Shown here: positions 46,315-61,643 of the stretch, piece by piece
Layout: every line of letters begins with the position of its first letter
How positions within the stretch are numbered: the first letter of the stretch is position 1
DNA from: Pulveribacter suum
Lineage (GTDB): Bacteria; Pseudomonadota; Gammaproteobacteria; Burkholderiales; Burkholderiaceae_C
Direction of reading: 5' to 3'
DNA: 64,000 nt
Assembly (NCBI RefSeq): GCF_003013695.1
Contig: NZ_CP027792.1
Span: 248,001-312,000 of the forward strand
Translations under genes and position numbers: made by a program
The notes under the pieces: generated by a model
The model's database searches: none
What the model was told of the DNA's origin: nothing
What the model saw: only the letters and a program-made list of their open reading frames with translations

Positions 46315-47295
46315 TCAGACCCCGGCCGCGTGGGCCTGCTGGTCGGCGTGGTAGCTAGAGCGCACCATGGCGCCCACGGCGGCGTGCGAGAAGCCCATGG
46401 CGTAGGCCTCGCGCTCGAACATCTTGAAGGTGTCCGGGTGCACGTAGCGGCGCACCGGCAGGTGCGCGTTCGACGGCGCCAGGTACTGGCCGATGGTGAG
46501 CATGTCGATGCCATGCGCGCGCATGTCGCGCATCACCTCCAGGATTTCCTCGTCCGTCTCGCCCAGGCCGACCATCAGGCCGCTTTTTGTGGGCACGCCC
46601 GGGTGCAGCGCCTTGAATTTCTTGAGCAGGTTCAGGCTGAACTGGTAGTCCGAGCCCGGGCGCGCCTGCTTGTACAGGCGCGGGGCGGTTTCCAGGTTGT
46701 GGTTCATCACGTCCGGCGGCGCGGCCTTGAGGATCTCCAGCGCGCGGTCGTCGCGGCCGCGGAAGTCCGGCACCAGGATCTCGATGCGCGTGGCCGGCGA
46801 CAGCGCGCGCACCTGGCGGATGCACTCCACGAAGTGGCCGGCACCGCCGTCGCGCAGGTCGTCGCGGTCCACGCTGGTGATGACCACGTAGTTGAGCTTG
46901 AGCGCGGCGATGGTGCGTGCCAGGTTCAGGGGTTCGTCCGCATCCAGCGGGTCGGGCCGGCCGTGGCCCACATCGCAGAACGGGCAGCGGCGCGTGCACT
47001 TGTCGCCCATGATCATGAAGGTGGCCGTGCCGCGGCCGAAGCATTCGCCGATGTTCGGGCACGAGGCCTCTTCGCACACCGTGTGCAGCTTGTGCTCGCG
47101 CAGGATGGACTTGATCTCGTAGAAGCGCGTGGTCGGGCTGCCGGCCCTGACGCGGATCCACTCGGGCTTTTTCAGCACCTCGCCGGCCTCGACCTTGATC
47201 GGGATGCGCGCCAGCTTGGCGCCCGCCTTTTGCTTGGCGGACGGGTTGTAGGTCTCGGCAGGCTGCGCTTCGCGGACGACTTCAGAGGTGCTCAT
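46315..47295 (-). CDS. lipA: Lipoyl synthase
   Basis: 326 residues. Radical SAM enzyme inserting two sulfurs into octanoyl groups on E2 and GcvH. The auxiliary cluster motif [12 protein letters not shown], the radical-[11 protein letters not shown] and the C-terminal RSSYHAD loop are visible. The upstream in-frame extension to 47454 falls in the lipB region. lipB lies 28 bp upstream on the same strand, then a DUF493 gene: the standard lipoate operon. It ends convergent with recX, 14 bp apart. Confidence 0.97.
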   Translation of the reverse strand: MSTSEVVREAQPAETYNPSAKQKAGAKLARIPIKVEAGEVLKKPEWIRVRAGSPTTRFYEIKSILREHKLHTVCEEASCPNIGECFGRGTATFMIMGDKCTRRCPFCDVGHGRPDPLDADEPLNLARTIAALKLNYVVITSVDRDDLRDGGAGHFVECIRQVRALSPATRIEILVPDFRGRDDRALEILKAAPPDVMNHNLETAPRLYKQARPGSDYQFSLNLLKKFKALHPGVPTKSGLMVGLGETDEEILEVMRDMRAHGIDMLTIGQYLAPSNAHLPVRRYVHPDTFKMFEREAYAMGFSHAAVGAMVRSSYHADQQAHAAGV

Positions 47296-47323
47296 GGCGG
47301 GTCGGGAAAGGAGGAGGCGGCGG

Positions 47324-48016
47324 TCAGGGAGCGAGGCGGCGTACCAGCTGCTCACCGAGCACGGCCGCGGCCTCGTCCCAGGAGGCGTGGACGCCAATTG
47401 TAGGAAGGTCCACCGTACGCAACCCCGCGTAGCCGCAAGGGTTGATGCGTGCAAACGGCTCCAGATCCATGGCCACGTTCAACGCCACGCCGTGGTAGGT
47501 GCAGTGGCGCGAGACCTTTAGCCCCAAGGCGGCGATCTTGCCCAGGCCGGTGAAGTCGGGCTGCGCCGGGCCCTCGCCCGCAGCGCGCCGCTGCGGGCGC
47601 TGGGCCAGCAGGGCGTGGCTGAAGGGGTCGTCCAGCCGCACGTAGATGCCGGGCGCGCCGGCCACGCGGTGCCCCGTCACGCCGAAATGCTCCAGCGTGC
47701 GGATCACGGCCTCCTCGATGCGAAAGACGAATTCCTTGACGTAGTAGCCCGCGCGCTGCAGGTCCAGCAGCGGATAGGCCACGACCTGCCCGGGCCCGTG
47801 GTGCGTGACCTGCCCGCCCCGGTTGGTGGCAACCACGGGGATGTCGCCTGGCGCCAGCAGATGGCCCTCCTTGCCGGCCAGTCCCTGGGTGAACACGGGC
47901 AGGTGCTCGCAGATCCACAGCTCGTCGGGCGTGTCGCCCGAGCGCTCGGCGGTGAAGCGCTGCATGGCCTGGTAGGTGGCCGCGTAGGGCACTCGGCCCA
48001 GATGGCGCAGCTGCAT
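47324..48016 (-). CDS. lipB: Octanoyl-[acyl-carrier-protein]:protein N-octanoyltransferase
   Basis: 230 residues. Transfers octanoyl from ACP to lipoyl domains, the step before LipA. Substrate motif [20 protein letters not shown], catalytic lysine region [20 protein letters not shown] and catalytic Cys in INPCGYAGL are intact. Start at 48016 ([11 protein letters not shown]), 10 bp after the DUF493 stop. A small insertion ([20 protein letters not shown]) precedes the lysine motif. Confidence 0.96.
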   Translation of the reverse strand: MQLRHLGRVPYAATYQAMQRFTAERSGDTPDELWICEHLPVFTQGLAGKEGHLLAPGDIPVVATNRGGQVTHHGPGQVVAYPLLDLQRAGYYVKEFVFRIEEAVIRTLEHFGVTGHRVAGAPGIYVRLDDPFSHALLAQRPQRRAAGEGPAQPDFTGLGKIAALGLKVSRHCTYHGVALNVAMDLEPFARINPCGYAGLRTVDLPTIGVHASWDEAAAVLGEQLVRRLAP

Positions 48017-48026
48017 GGCCGCCGGC

Positions 48027-48335
48027 CTACAGCACGACCTTGACCAGCGGGTGGCCGGTGAGCGCGCGGTACAGTGCATCGAGCTGCTCGCGGCTGGTGG
48101 CCGTGACGGTGATCGTCACCCCCTGGTAGTTGCCGGCGCGGCTGTCGCGCAGCTCCACCGTGGCTTCGTCGAACTGCGGGTCGTGCTGGCGCGCCAGAGC
48201 GACGATGGCCTGCACGAAGCCCGGCTCCTTGGCCCCCATCACCTTGATGGGAAAGCGCGAGGGATATTCGATGAGCGAGTCCTTGCGCGCATCGGGCGTC
48301 GCAGCGCCCTCGGGGGCCGGGGTGAAGGTGGTCAT
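48027..48335 (-). CDS. DUF493 (YbeD-like) protein
   Basis: 102 residues. YbeD fold, ACT/ferredoxin-like: [40 protein letters not shown] and the final HPLVKVVL. A small cytosolic protein of unknown mechanism that is regularly encoded next to lipB, possibly regulatory. First gene of the lipoate operon, with the ATG at 48335; the divergent atp promoter lies upstream. Confidence 0.9.
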   Translation of the reverse strand: MTTFTPAPEGAATPDARKDSLIEYPSRFPIKVMGAKEPGFVQAIVALARQHDPQFDEATVELRDSRAGNYQGVTITVTATSREQLDALYRALTGHPLVKVVL

Positions 48336-48419
48336 TGAAAACTCAAGCCTGGCTGGAAGGAAGGAAGCGGCGAAGAGGGCCATGCCTGCGCCGCGCGCGT
48401 CAAGCGTCCTGTACAGTCA

Positions 48420-48450
48420 TTGTGGACCGCAAGGGGTTTGTACTTATAAT
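48420..48450 (+). promoter_or_regulatory. Probable sigma-70 promoter of the atp operon
   Basis: A perfect -10 TATAAT at 48445-48450; TTGTGG at 48420-48425 is a weak -35 with a 19-bp spacer. It lies 38 bp before the atpI start. Confidence 0.6.
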
Positions 48451-48487
48451 GCGAGGCTTTGCGAAAGTTTTGGTTCGGCCTGCAGGT

Positions 48488-48964
48488 ATGCCTATCACGA
48501 AGACAGCAGCCTCTCAGGACGAAACTGAGGACGAAGATTCCGACTTCAAGCCTTTGAGCGCGCAGCAGGCGGCGGAATGGCGTCGGCGCAATCCGCCCCT
48601 GTCGCCCTGGCACATCGTTGCCTTGCAGCTGCTGGTGGCAGTGCTGGCGGCACTGGTGGCGCGCTGGTGGAGCGGCAGCGCCGCGGCAGGCTGGTCTGCC
48701 GGCTATGGCGGGTTGGCCGTGGTGCTGCCCGCAGCGCTGTTTGCCCGCGGGATGCAGCGGCGGCGTTCATCGGCAGGTGCTGCCATGGCAGCGCTCATGG
48801 GATGGGAGCTGGTGAAGATTGCTTTGACCGTCGCCATGCTGGCGGCGGCGCCCCGGCTGGTGCCGGGCCTGAGCTGGCTGGCCTTGCTGGCCGGCCTGGT
48901 GATGACGATGAAAGCGTACTGGATCGCGTTCTTGGCGCGTTCCAGTGTCCGACGAACTGTTTGA
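48488..48964 (+). CDS. atpI: ATP synthase subunit I
   Basis: 158 residues. Four membrane helices (HIVALQLLVAVLAALVARWW onward) after an acidic N-terminus (DETEDEDSDF). AtpI helps assemble the c-ring and takes up Mg2+ in some species. First gene of the ATP synthase operon. An earlier in-frame ATG at 48449 overlaps the -10 box, so the ATG at 48488 is preferred. Confidence 0.85.
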   Translation: MPITKTAASQDETEDEDSDFKPLSAQQAAEWRRRNPPLSPWHIVALQLLVAVLAALVARWWSGSAAAGWSAGYGGLAVVLPAALFARGMQRRRSSAGAAMAALMGWELVKIALTVAMLAAAPRLVPGLSWLALLAGLVMTMKAYWIAFLARSSVRRTV

Positions 48965-48985
48965 CTTTGAGAGAAGAGTTGCCCG

Positions 48986-49849
48986 ATGGCCGCAGACGCG
49001 AACGCCCCCACTGCCAGTGAATACATCGTTCACCACCTGCAGCACCTGCAAAACGTCAAGCAGGGTTTCATCGTCGATTTCTCGGTGGTCAACATCGACT
49101 CCGTCGTGGTCGGCATCTTGCTCGGTGCGCTGATGCTGCTGGTCTTTTGGTCGGCCGCGCGCAAGGCGACTTCGGGCGTGCCTGGGCGCTTTCAGGCCGC
49201 CGTGGAGATCATGGTGGAGATGGTGGACAACCAGGCCAAGGCCAACATCCACAACGCTGAAAGCCGCAAGTTCATCGCTCCGCTGGCACTCACCGTGTTC
49301 GTCTGGATCTTCCTGATGAACGCCATGGACATGCTGCCCGTGGATCTGCTGCCCGTGCTGTGGCAGGGCGCCACCGGCGACCAGCACGCCGTGCTGCGCG
49401 TCGTGCCCACGGCCGACCTGTCCACCACGCTGGGCCTGTCCACCGCCGTGCTGCTGCTGTGCTTCTACTACAGCATCAAGGTCAAGGGCCTGGGCGGCTG
49501 GATCCACGAGCTGTTCACGGCCCCCTTCGGCACCAGCAAGAATCCGCTGTTCGCGGCCATCCTGGGCGTAGTGAACTTCTCCATGCAGGTCATCGAATAC
49601 GTTGCCAAGACGGTCTCGCACGGCATGCGACTGTTCGGCAACATGTACGCTGGTGAGTTGGTGTTCTGCCTGATCGCCCTGATGGGCGGTGCGGCGGCCA
49701 TGTCGCTCTCTGGTGTGTTGCTCCCCGTGGGGCACATCATCGCGGGCTCTATCTGGGCGATCTTTCACATTCTGATCATCACCCTGCAGGCCTTCATTTT
49801 CATGATGCTGGCGCTGATCTACCTCGGCCAGGCGCATGACGCTCACTGA
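48986..49849 (+). CDS. atpB: F-type ATP synthase subunit a (F0)
   Basis: 287 residues. Membrane stator subunit forming the proton half-channels. Essential arginine in HGMRLFGNMYAGEL; the hydrophobic helices PLALTVFVWIFLMNAMDMLP and AAMSLSGVLLPVGHIIAGSI are typical. Starts 21 bp after atpI. Member of atpIBEFHAGDC. Confidence 0.98.
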   Translation: MAADANAPTASEYIVHHLQHLQNVKQGFIVDFSVVNIDSVVVGILLGALMLLVFWSAARKATSGVPGRFQAAVEIMVEMVDNQAKANIHNAESRKFIAPLALTVFVWIFLMNAMDMLPVDLLPVLWQGATGDQHAVLRVVPTADLSTTLGLSTAVLLLCFYYSIKVKGLGGWIHELFTAPFGTSKNPLFAAILGVVNFSMQVIEYVAKTVSHGMRLFGNMYAGELVFCLIALMGGAAAMSLSGVLLPVGHIIAGSIWAIFHILIITLQAFIFMMLALIYLGQAHDAH

Positions 49850-50155
<306 letters not shown>

Positions 50156-50193
50156 TCACTCCCATCAACGCCGAAGAATAGAAAGGTGTTGCC

Positions 50194-50664
50194 GTGAGTA
50201 TCAACGCGACCCTGTTCGTTCAGGCCATCGTCTTTTTGATCCTGGTGTGGTTCACGATGAAGTTCGTGTGGCCCCCGATCGCCAAGGCGCTGGATGACCG
50301 AGCCATGAAAATCGCCGATGGTCTCGCTGCTGCCGACCGTGCCAAGACCGAGCTTGCCGCCGCCGACCAGCGCGTCAAGCAGGAACTGACCGCTGCCAGC
50401 AACGAAACCGCGACCCGCCTGGCTGACGCCGAGCGCCGCGCCCAGGCCATCATCGAAGAGGCCAAGGCACGCGCCAGCGACGAAGGCAACAAGATCGTCG
50501 CCGCTGCCCGCGCCGAGGCCGAGCAGCAGGCGATTGCCGCCCGCGAAGCCCTGCGCGAGCAGGTGGCGGCCCTGGCCGTCAAGGGCGCGGAGCAGATCCT
50601 GCGCAAGGAAGTCAACGCCGGCGTGCACGCCGATCTGTTGAACCGCCTCAAGACCGAGCTGTAA
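50194..50664 (+). CDS. atpF: F-type ATP synthase subunit b (F0)
   Basis: 156 residues, GTG start ([19 protein letters not shown]). One N-terminal membrane helix and a long charged Ala-rich coiled coil (residues ~30-156) forming the peripheral stalk that ties F0 to delta and alpha. It starts 38 bp after atpE with AAAGGTG upstream. Confidence 0.97.
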   Translation: MSINATLFVQAIVFLILVWFTMKFVWPPIAKALDDRAMKIADGLAAADRAKTELAAADQRVKQELTAASNETATRLADAERRAQAIIEEAKARASDEGNKIVAAARAEAEQQAIAAREALREQVAALAVKGAEQILRKEVNAGVHADLLNRLKTEL

Positions 50665-50680
50665 GGCAAGGAGCAACCGA

Positions 50681-51223
50681 ATGGCTGAACTCGCCACCAT
50701 TGCCCGCCCTTACGCCGAGGCGCTGTACCAGGCCTGTGCCGCCCAAAGCGGCGCGGACCTGAACGGCGCTGCCGCATGGGTGGACGAGCTGGCGGCGATT
50801 GCCGCCAACCCCGACCTGCGCCAGCTGGCCGACAACCCCAAGGTGACGGGCTCGCAGGTCTTTGACGTCATTGCCGGCGTGGCGCGTTCGCCGCTGTCCG
50901 AGCAGGCGAAGAATTTCCTGCGCACCGTCATCGACAACGGCCGCGTGCAGGCGCTGCCCGAGATCGCAACGCAGTTTCGTGCCCTGGTCAACCAGCAAAA
51001 CGGCTCCTCGGATGCGGTGGTGCACAGCGCCTTTCCGCTCGACTCCGCTGCGCTGGCGCAGCTGGGAGCGACGCTGGAGCACCGCTTCGGCCGCAAGCTC
51101 AACCTGTCGATGCAGCACGATGAATCGCTGATCGGCGGCGTGCGAGTGGTGGTGGGCGACGAGGTGCTGGACACCTCCGTGCGTGCGCGCCTGGAACAAA
51201 TGAAAGCCGCCCTTACGGCCTAA
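50681..51223 (+). CDS. atpH: F-type ATP synthase subunit delta (F1)
   Basis: 180 residues. N-terminal helical bundle ([18 protein letters not shown]) and a C-terminal segment [23 protein letters not shown] with the hallmark VxVxDxxxDxS pattern. Joins the peripheral stalk to the F1 head. 16 bp after atpF with AAGGAGCAACCG upstream of the ATG. Confidence 0.97.
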   Translation: MAELATIARPYAEALYQACAAQSGADLNGAAAWVDELAAIAANPDLRQLADNPKVTGSQVFDVIAGVARSPLSEQAKNFLRTVIDNGRVQALPEIATQFRALVNQQNGSSDAVVHSAFPLDSAALAQLGATLEHRFGRKLNLSMQHDESLIGGVRVVVGDEVLDTSVRARLEQMKAALTA

Positions 51224-51268
51224 CGCGGCCGGAGGTTTCGGCCATTAAAGAAAGAGAAGGAAAGAGTC

Positions 51269-52828
<1,560 letters not shown>

Positions 52829-52846
52829 TCCGGACGAGGAGCCATC

Positions 52847-55187
<2,341 letters not shown>

Positions 55188-55270
55188 TGAAAGCCGCGCC
55201 GGACGGCCTCCACCCGCCCGGCGCACGTTTTCTCCGCCCAGCTTTCAACCCTTTTTGAGGACAAGCCAAG

Positions 55271-55687
55271 ATGAACACCATCCACGTTGACGTGGTCAGT
55301 GCCGAGGAGTCCATCTTCTCCGGCGAGGCGCGCTTCGTCGCCCTGCCGGGTGAGGCGGGCGAGCTCGGCATCTACCCGCGCCACACGCCGCTGATCACCC
55401 GCATCAAGCCGGGCTCGGTGCGCATTGAGCTGCCGGACGGCAACGAAGAATTCGTCTTCGTGGCCGGCGGCATCCTGGAAGTGCAGCCGGACTGCGTCAC
55501 GGTGCTGTCCGACACCGCCATCCGCGGCAAGGACCTGGACGACCAGAAGGCCCAGGAAGCCAAGCAGGCCGCCGAACACGCCCTGCAAAACGCCAAGAGC
55601 GAACTGGACCTGGCCCGCGCCCAGTCCGAGCTCGCCATCATGGCCGCCCAGCTGGCCGCGCTGCGCAAGTTCCGCGAAAAGCGTTGA
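55271..55687 (+). CDS. atpC: F-type ATP synthase subunit epsilon (F1)
   Basis: 138 residues. N-terminal beta-sandwich ([38 protein letters not shown]) and C-terminal two-helix arm ([20 protein letters not shown]) that can inhibit hydrolysis. Last gene of the operon, 84 bp after atpD, before a terminator. Confidence 0.97.
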   Translation: MNTIHVDVVSAEESIFSGEARFVALPGEAGELGIYPRHTPLITRIKPGSVRIELPDGNEEFVFVAGGILEVQPDCVTVLSDTAIRGKDLDDQKAQEAKQAAEHALQNAKSELDLARAQSELAIMAAQLAALRKFREKR

Positions 55688-55719
55688 ACCGAGAGGCCCG
55701 AGCGCCTACCCCGCGAAAC

Positions 55720-55742
55720 AACCGCCTCCGGGCGGTTTTTTC
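55720..55742 (+). terminator. Rho-independent terminator of the atp operon
   Basis: 7-bp stem AACCGCC / GGCGGTT (55720-55726 with 55731-55737), TCCG loop, T-tract. It starts 33 bp after the atpC stop. Confidence 0.88.
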
Positions 55743-55847
55743 ATGCCTGCGCGGCAACGGCCCGCCGCGCGTAGGCTGAAAGCCGACAGCCCGACGCGCC
55801 CTCGCCGGCCCGGCGCCCCCCGCTCCCGGCCCTAGCATGGGCCGCTC

Positions 55848-56906
55848 ATGGCCGACCACCCCGATCTCATCGTTGCCCGGCCCGAGGGCCTGTACTGCCC
55901 CGCGGGCGATTTCTTCATCGACCCCTGGCGGCCGGTGGAGCGTGCCGTCATCACCCACGCCCATTCCGACCATGCGCGCACGGGCCACGGCCACTACCTG
56001 GCCCACACCGACAGCGCCGGCACCCTGCGGGTGCGCCTGGGCGAGGGCATCGCGCTGCAGACGCTGGCGTACGGCGAGGCCATCGAGCACCGCGGCGTGC
56101 GCCTGTCGCTGCACCCGGCAGGGCACGTGCTGGGGTCGGCGCAAGTACGCATCGAGCATGGCGGGCGCATCTGGGTCGCCTCGGGCGACTACAAGACCGA
56201 GCCCGACGGCACCTGCCCGCCATTCGAGCCGGTGCGCTGCGACACCTTCATCACCGAATCCACTTTCGGCCTGCCGATTTACCGCTGGCCGGCGCAGCCG
56301 CAGCTGCTGGCAGACATCAATGCCTGGTGGCGCGCCAACGCCGCGCAGGGCCGGCCGTCGGTGCTGCTGTGCTATGCGTTTGGCAAGGCCCAGCGCATCC
56401 TGCACGGGGTGGACGCGAGCATTGGCCCGATCGTCGTGCATGGGGCGGTGGAGCCGCTCAACGCCGTGTACCGCGCCGCTGGCGTCGCCCTGGCGCCCAC
56501 CCTGCGCGTGACCGACCCCGGTGTGGACGCGCAGCTGCTGCGCAGCGCCCTGGTGCTGGCGCCGCCCTCGGCGCAGGGCACGCCCTGGATGCGCCGCTTT
56601 GCCCGCCACTCCGACGCCTTTGCCAGCGGCTGGATGCAGCTGCGCGGCGCGCGCCGGCGCCGCGGCGTGGACCGGGGCTTCATCATGTCCGACCATGCCG
56701 ACTGGCCCGGCCTGCAGCAGGCCATCGCCGGCACTGGCGCCGAGCGCGTCTTCGTCACCCACGGCAGCGTGGCTACGCTGGTGCGCTGGCTGCGCGAGGA
56801 ACGCGGCCTGGATGCCCAGGCCTTCCAGACCGAGTACGGCAGCGAGGACGACGACGAGGGGCCCGGCGCCGCACCGGCTGCCGATGCGACGCCGCAGACG
56901 CCATGA
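55848..56906 (+). CDS. Ligase-associated DNA exonuclease (MBL fold)
   Basis: 352 residues. Metallo-beta-lactamase/beta-CASP nuclease: HAHSDHARTGHGH metal site, later His in HPAGHVLGSAQ and Asp in WVASGDYKTEPDG, and C-terminal FVTHGS. Family members of the ligase-associated repair cluster process DNA ends. It is the first gene of a cluster with ligase, Lhr-like helicase and PdeM; its stop overlaps the ligase start (ATGA). Acidic C-terminal tail is disordered. Confidence 0.93.
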   Translation: MADHPDLIVARPEGLYCPAGDFFIDPWRPVERAVITHAHSDHARTGHGHYLAHTDSAGTLRVRLGEGIALQTLAYGEAIEHRGVRLSLHPAGHVLGSAQVRIEHGGRIWVASGDYKTEPDGTCPPFEPVRCDTFITESTFGLPIYRWPAQPQLLADINAWWRANAAQGRPSVLLCYAFGKAQRILHGVDASIGPIVVHGAVEPLNAVYRAAGVALAPTLRVTDPGVDAQLLRSALVLAPPSAQGTPWMRRFARHSDAFASGWMQLRGARRRRGVDRGFIMSDHADWPGLQQAIAGTGAERVFVTHGSVATLVRWLREERGLDAQAFQTEYGSEDDDEGPGAAPAADATPQTP

Positions 56907-58591
56907 AGCGCTTCGCCGCCCTGTACCACGCACTGGACGCCAGCACGTCGATGCTGGCCAAGCAGGCCGCGCTGCGCGACTACCTGCACGGCGCGCCGCC
57001 GCAGGACGCCGCCTGGGCCGTGTACTTCCTGGCCGGCGGCAAGCCGCGCCAGCTGGTGCCCGTGCGCCTGCTGCGCGAGCAGGCGCGCGAGGCCGCCGGC
57101 CTGCCCGAATGGCTGTTCGATGAATGCCACCAGGCCGTGGGCGACCTGGCCGAGACCATCGCCCTGCTGCTGCCCGCGCCCACCCAGGCCCACGCGCTGA
57201 CGCTGGCCGAGTGGATGGACACGCAGCTGCTGCCCCTGCGCGGCCTGCCGCCGCACGAGGCGGCGCAGCGCCTGCGTGCCCAGTGGGCGCTGCTGGCAGC
57301 CGAAGAGCGGCTGGTGTACTTCAAGCTCATCACCGGCGCCTTCCGCGTGGGCGTGTCCAAGTTGCAGGTCACCCAGGCGCTGGCGGCCGTCAGCGGGGTG
57401 GATGCCAAGCGCATCGCCCAGCGCCTGATGGGCTACACCCATATCGGCGCCCGGCCCGGCGCCGAGGACTATGCCCGCCTGGTGCAGCCGCAGGAGACGC
57501 TGGAGGACGCCAGCGCCCGGCGCGAGGCCAGCGGCCACCCCTATCCCTTCTTCCTGGCGCATCCGCTGGCGCTGGCCGCAGAGCCCATGGCCGAGGCCCT
57601 GGGCGAGCCGCAGGGCTGGTTGGTCGAATGGAAATGGGACGGCATCCGCGCCCAGCTGGTGCGCCGGGGCGGCAGCACCTGGGTTTGGTCGCGCGGCGAG
57701 GAGCTGGTCAGCGAGCGCTTTCCCGAGCTGCAGGCGCTGGGCGACGCATTGCCGGACGGCACCGTGATCGACGGCGAGATCCTGGTCTGGCAGCCCGCCG
57801 CGCCAGGCGAAGAAGGCGCCGGCCAGGTGCGCCCCTTTGCCGATCTGCAAAAGCGCATCGGCCGCAAGGCACTGGGCCCGAAGATCCTGCGCGAGCTGCC
57901 CGTGGTGCTGATGGCCTACGACCTGCTGGAGGAAGGCGGCCAGGACCTGCGCGCCCTGCCCCAGCACGAGCGCCGCGCGCGGCTGGATGCGCTGGTGGCC
58001 GCCGCTGCCTACCCTACGCTGCTGGCCAGCCCGCTGCTGCAGGGCGCCAGCTGGGCAGACCTGGCACGCCAGCGCGAGGGCGCGCGCGCCCTGGGCGTGG
58101 AGGGCATGATGCTCAAAGCCCGCCCCGCCCAGTACGGCGTGGGCCGCACCAAGGACGTGGGCGTGTGGTGGAAGTGGAAGATCGACCCCTTGAGCGTGGA
58201 CGCGGTGCTGATCTACGCCCAGCGCGGGCACGGCCGGCGCGCCAGCCTCTATACCGACTACACCTTCGCAGTGTGGGACCGCCCCGAGGGGGAAGAAGGC
58301 CGCGCGCTGGTGCCCTTTGCCAAGGCGTACTCGGGCCTCACGGACGCCGAGATCGCCCAGGTGGACGCGCTGATCCGCAAGAACACGGTGGAGAGCTTCG
58401 GCCCGGTGCGCAGCGTGCGGCCTACGCTGGTGTTTGAGCTGGGCTTTGAGGGCATCGCCAGGAGCGGCCGGCACAAGAGCGGCATCGCCGTGCGCTTTCC
58501 GCGCATGCTGCGCTGGCGCCGCGACAAGCCGGTCCAGGAGGCCGACACCCTGCAGACGCTGGCCGAGCTGCTGCCCCGGCAAGCCCCATGA
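56903..58591 (+). CDS. ATP-dependent DNA ligase (ligase-associated cluster)
   Basis: 562 residues. Adenylated lysine in [13 protein letters not shown], upstream DNA-binding domain (residues 1-200), motif IV DGEILVW, motif [16 protein letters not shown], and OB-fold C-domain. It seals nicks using ATP and works with the neighbouring exonuclease and helicase in a repair pathway. The ATG at 56903 and the stop at 58591 both overlap neighbours (ATGA), so translation is coupled along the cluster. Confidence 0.94.
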   Translation: MKRFAALYHALDASTSMLAKQAALRDYLHGAPPQDAAWAVYFLAGGKPRQLVPVRLLREQAREAAGLPEWLFDECHQAVGDLAETIALLLPAPTQAHALTLAEWMDTQLLPLRGLPPHEAAQRLRAQWALLAAEERLVYFKLITGAFRVGVSKLQVTQALAAVSGVDAKRIAQRLMGYTHIGARPGAEDYARLVQPQETLEDASARREASGHPYPFFLAHPLALAAEPMAEALGEPQGWLVEWKWDGIRAQLVRRGGSTWVWSRGEELVSERFPELQALGDALPDGTVIDGEILVWQPAAPGEEGAGQVRPFADLQKRIGRKALGPKILRELPVVLMAYDLLEEGGQDLRALPQHERRARLDALVAAAAYPTLLASPLLQGASWADLARQREGARALGVEGMMLKARPAQYGVGRTKDVGVWWKWKIDPLSVDAVLIYAQRGHGRRASLYTDYTFAVWDRPEGEEGRALVPFAKAYSGLTDAEIAQVDALIRKNTVESFGPVRSVRPTLVFELGFEGIARSGRHKSGIAVRFPRMLRWRRDKPVQEADTLQTLAELLPRQAP

Positions 58592-61482
58592 GCACCACCA
58601 CACGGCCTGCCTCCGCGACGCGTCCCGACGTGGCCGGCTGGCTGGGCACGCACGGCTGGCAACCCTTTGCCTTTCAGCGCCAGGTCTGGCGTGCGCTGGC
58701 GGCCGGCCGCTCGGGGCTGCTGCACGCCACCACGGGCGCGGGCAAGACCTACGCCGTCTGGCTGGGCGCGCTGCAGGCGCTGGCCGCTCCATACAAGACA
58801 AAACAGCCTGCATCGCCCGCCAATCAAGCGCAAGCAGCTATCGAAAAAGGAGCAAAGCAGCCCTCCGCCGAGCCCCTGACGGTGCTGTGGATCACACCCA
58901 TGCGCGCGCTGGCCGCCGACACGCTCAAGGCCCTGGCCGCGCCGCTGGCCGAGCTGGCGCACCAGCACCCGCCGCTGGCGCGCTGGACGCTGGCCGCCCG
59001 CACCGGCGACACCGCCAGCGGCGAGCGCAGCGCCCAGGCGCGCCGCCTGCCCACGGTGCTGGTGACCACGCCCGAGAGCCTGTCGCTGCTGCTGGCCCGC
59101 GCCGACGCGCACGAGCAGCTGTCGCGCGTGCGCCTGGTGGTGGCCGACGAATGGCACGAACTGCTGGGCACCAAGCGCGGCGTGCAGCTGCAATTGGCCC
59201 TGGCGCGGCTGGCAACGTGGAACCCGCGGCTCATGGCCTGGGGCATGTCGGCCACGCTGGGCAACCTGCCCGAGGCGATGGACACGCTGCTCGCGCCCCT
59301 GCAACCGGGCGCAAGTGGCGCGCTGGTGCAGGGCCGCGTGGACAAGACCCTGGTCGTGGACACCTTGCTGCCCGATGCCCCCGAGCGCTTTTCCTGGGCC
59401 GGCCACCTGGGCCTGCGCATGCTGCCGGCCGTGGTGGCCGAGCTGGCCGCCAGCAGCACCACGCTGGTCTTCGTCAACGTGCGCTCGCAGGCCGAGCAGT
59501 GGTACCAGGCGCTGCTGGACGCCCGTCCGGACTGGGCCGGGCAGATCGCGATCCACCACGGCTCGCTGGACCGCGGCGTGCGCGAGTGGGTCGAAGCGGG
59601 CCTGAAGGCCGGCAGCCTGCGCGCCGTGGTGGCCACCTCCAGCCTGGACCTGGGAGTGGACTTCGCGCCTGTCGAGCGGGTGCTGCAGATCGGCTCGGCC
59701 AAGGGCGTGGCGCGCCTGTTGCAGCGCGCCGGGCGCTCGGGGCATTCGCCCGGGCGGCCTTCGCGCATCACCCTGGTGCCCACGCACAGCCTGGAGATCA
59801 TCGAGGCCGCTGCCGCCCGCGCCGCTGTGCGCGCGGGCCAGGTGGAGTCGCGCTCCTCGCCCGTGCAGCCCATCGACGTGCTGGTGCAGCACCTGGTCAC
59901 CGTGGCGCTGGGCGGCGGCTTCACGCCCGAGGCGCTGTACCAGGAGGTGCGCCGCACCTGGGCCTACCGCGACCTGCCGCGCGCCGTGTGGGACTGGTGC
60001 CTGGCTTTTGCCGGCGGCGGCGGGCAGGCGCTGGCTGCCTACCCGGACTACCGGCGCGTGGTGCCGGACGAAAACGGCATCTGGCGCGTGCCCGAGGCGC
60101 GCCTGGCGCGGCGCCACCGCGCCAACATCGGCACCATCGTCAGCGACGCCAGCATGTCCGTGCAGATCCTGCACGGCGCGCGCTTGGGGTCCATGGAAGA
60201 AAGCTTCCTGTCGCGCCTGTCGCCGGGCGACTGCTTCGTCTTTGCCGGCCAGGTGCTGGAGCTGGTGCGCATCGAGCAGATGACCGCCTACGTGCGCCGC
60301 GCGCCGCGCACGCGCGCCACCGTGCCGCGCTGGGCCGGCTCGCGCATGCCGCTGTCCACCGTGCTGGCGGACTTCGTGGTGCGCGAGCTGGCCCAGGCCG
60401 CCGGCGGGCGCTACGCCAGCCCGGAGCTGCGCGCCGTGCGCGGCCTGCTGCAGCTGCAGCAGCGCTGGTCGCAGCTGCCCACGCCGGCCACGCTGCTGGC
60501 CGAGACGCTGCACACGCGCGAGGGCTGGCACCTGTTTCTGTACCCCTTTGCCGGTCGGCACGCGCACATGGGCCTGGCCAGCCTGCTGGCCTGGCGCGCA
60601 GCGCAGCACGAGGCGGGCACGTTTTCCATCGCCGTGAACGACTATGGGCTGGAGCTGGTGAGCGCCACCGAGCGCGACTGGGCGGCGCTGCTGCCCGCCC
60701 TGCTGCGCGCCGAGCCCACGCCCGCGGCCAAGGAGGCCGCAGCGCCGCCGGGCGGCGACGACGCCCCCGTGCGCAACACCGCCAATGCACAAGGCGCGCA
60801 GGAGGCCAGCGCCGACCCCGCGCGCCGAGCCCTGCTGCGCGAGGTGCTGGCCAGCCTGAACGCCACCGAGATGGCGCGCCGGCGCTTTCGCGAGATCGCC
60901 CGCGTGGCCGGGCTGATCTTCCAGAGCCACCCGGGCGAGCAGCGCAGCGCGCGCCAGCTGCAGGCCTCGGCGCAGCTGTTCTTCGAGGTCTTTCGCAAGT
61001 ACGACAGCGGCAACCTGCTGCTGCGCCAGGCCAGCGACGAAGTGCTGAGCCAGGAGCTGGACGTGGCCGAGCTGCTGGCCGCCCTGCGCCGCATGCAGGC
61101 CCGTCAGCTCACGGTCTGCGCGCTGGCGCGGCCCGGGCCGCTGGCGTTTCCCCTGATGGTCGAGCGCTTTCGTGAAAAGCTCAGCAACGAAGCCCTGGCC
61201 GACCGCATTGCCCGCATGCTGGGCGACCTGGAGGCCGCAGCCGACACGCGCGGGCCGCAGCCCCCCGTGCGCGTGCAGGACGTGGTGCCGCCCGACCCGC
61301 CGCTGCGCCGGGCACGGCGCACAACGGCCGGGGCGCCGCCGCCTGACGCAGCGCAGGACGGCACTTCGTCGATCGCCGCTGCGCTGGACTTCGGCGTGGC
61401 CGCGGCGGGCGAGTCAGGCGCCGACCGCCCGGCCCGCGCCCCGCGCCAGCGCCGCCCGTCGCGGCCCCTGCCCCGGCTGTAG
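58588..61482 (+). CDS. Ligase-associated DEXH-box helicase (Lhr-like)
   Basis: 964 residues. Superfamily 2 helicase: motif [13 protein letters not shown] (~48-59), motif Ia [12 protein letters not shown], motif [13 protein letters not shown], motif [14 protein letters not shown], motif [13 protein letters not shown], followed by Lhr-type winged-helix and core domains. Translocates on DNA in the damage-response cluster. About 20 extra residues between motifs I and Ia (from [20 protein letters not shown]) are encoded by an in-frame dispersed repeat (58800-58849). C-terminal ~80 residues are Pro/Arg-rich. Start overlaps the ligase stop. Confidence 0.94.
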   Translation: MSTTTRPASATRPDVAGWLGTHGWQPFAFQRQVWRALAAGRSGLLHATTGAGKTYAVWLGALQALAAPYKTKQPASPANQAQAAIEKGAKQPSAEPLTVLWITPMRALAADTLKALAAPLAELAHQHPPLARWTLAARTGDTASGERSAQARRLPTVLVTTPESLSLLLARADAHEQLSRVRLVVADEWHELLGTKRGVQLQLALARLATWNPRLMAWGMSATLGNLPEAMDTLLAPLQPGASGALVQGRVDKTLVVDTLLPDAPERFSWAGHLGLRMLPAVVAELAASSTTLVFVNVRSQAEQWYQALLDARPDWAGQIAIHHGSLDRGVREWVEAGLKAGSLRAVVATSSLDLGVDFAPVERVLQIGSAKGVARLLQRAGRSGHSPGRPSRITLVPTHSLEIIEAAAARAAVRAGQVESRSSPVQPIDVLVQHLVTVALGGGFTPEALYQEVRRTWAYRDLPRAVWDWCLAFAGGGGQALAAYPDYRRVVPDENGIWRVPEARLARRHRANIGTIVSDASMSVQILHGARLGSMEESFLSRLSPGDCFVFAGQVLELVRIEQMTAYVRRAPRTRATVPRWAGSRMPLSTVLADFVVRELAQAAGGRYASPELRAVRGLLQLQQRWSQLPTPATLLAETLHTREGWHLFLYPFAGRHAHMGLASLLAWRAAQHEAGTFSIAVNDYGLELVSATERDWAALLPALLRAEPTPAAKEAAAPPGGDDAPVRNTANAQGAQEASADPARRALLREVLASLNATEMARRRFREIARVAGLIFQSHPGEQRSARQLQASAQLFFEVFRKYDSGNLLLRQASDEVLSQELDVAELLAALRRMQARQLTVCALARPGPLAFPLMVERFREKLSNEALADRIARMLGDLEAAADTRGPQPPVRVQDVVPPDPPLRRARRTTAGAPPPDAAQDGTSSIAAALDFGVAAAGESGADRPARAPRQRRPSRPLPRL
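58800..58849 (-). repeat. Dispersed palindromic repeat, copy 10 (in-frame inside helicase gene)
   Basis: AAAACAGCCTGCATCGCCC then CAAGCGCAAGCAGCTATCGA. Layout as copies 2 and 6. It lies in frame in the helicase gene between motifs I and Ia without disrupting it. Confidence 0.8.
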
Positions 61483-61559
61483 CAAATGCGGCCGCAGCCC
61501 CTGGAAACCAGCGCGCGCGCCATCATCTGGGTGGCTGTGCCCTGGCGCAGCCAAGAAAT

Positions 61560-61613
61560 TCATCAAAACCGACTCCAGCCCTTGCCAGGCAAGCGCCAAA
61601 AGCTATCAAAACC
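61560..61613 (-). repeat. Dispersed palindromic repeat, copy 11
   Basis: TCATCAAAACCGACTCCAGC then CCTTGCCAGGCAAGCGCC and AAAAGCTATCAAAACCGCAG. It fills most of the 161-bp gap that separates the helicase from pdeM. Confidence 0.75.
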
Positions 61614-61643
61614 GCAGCAAACTCCGCCGTAGCAGCCCCGCCC

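Noticed and set aside
48449..48487. Earlier ATG for atpI
   Set aside because: It overlaps the perfect TATAAT -10 box and could not be in the mRNA from that promoter.
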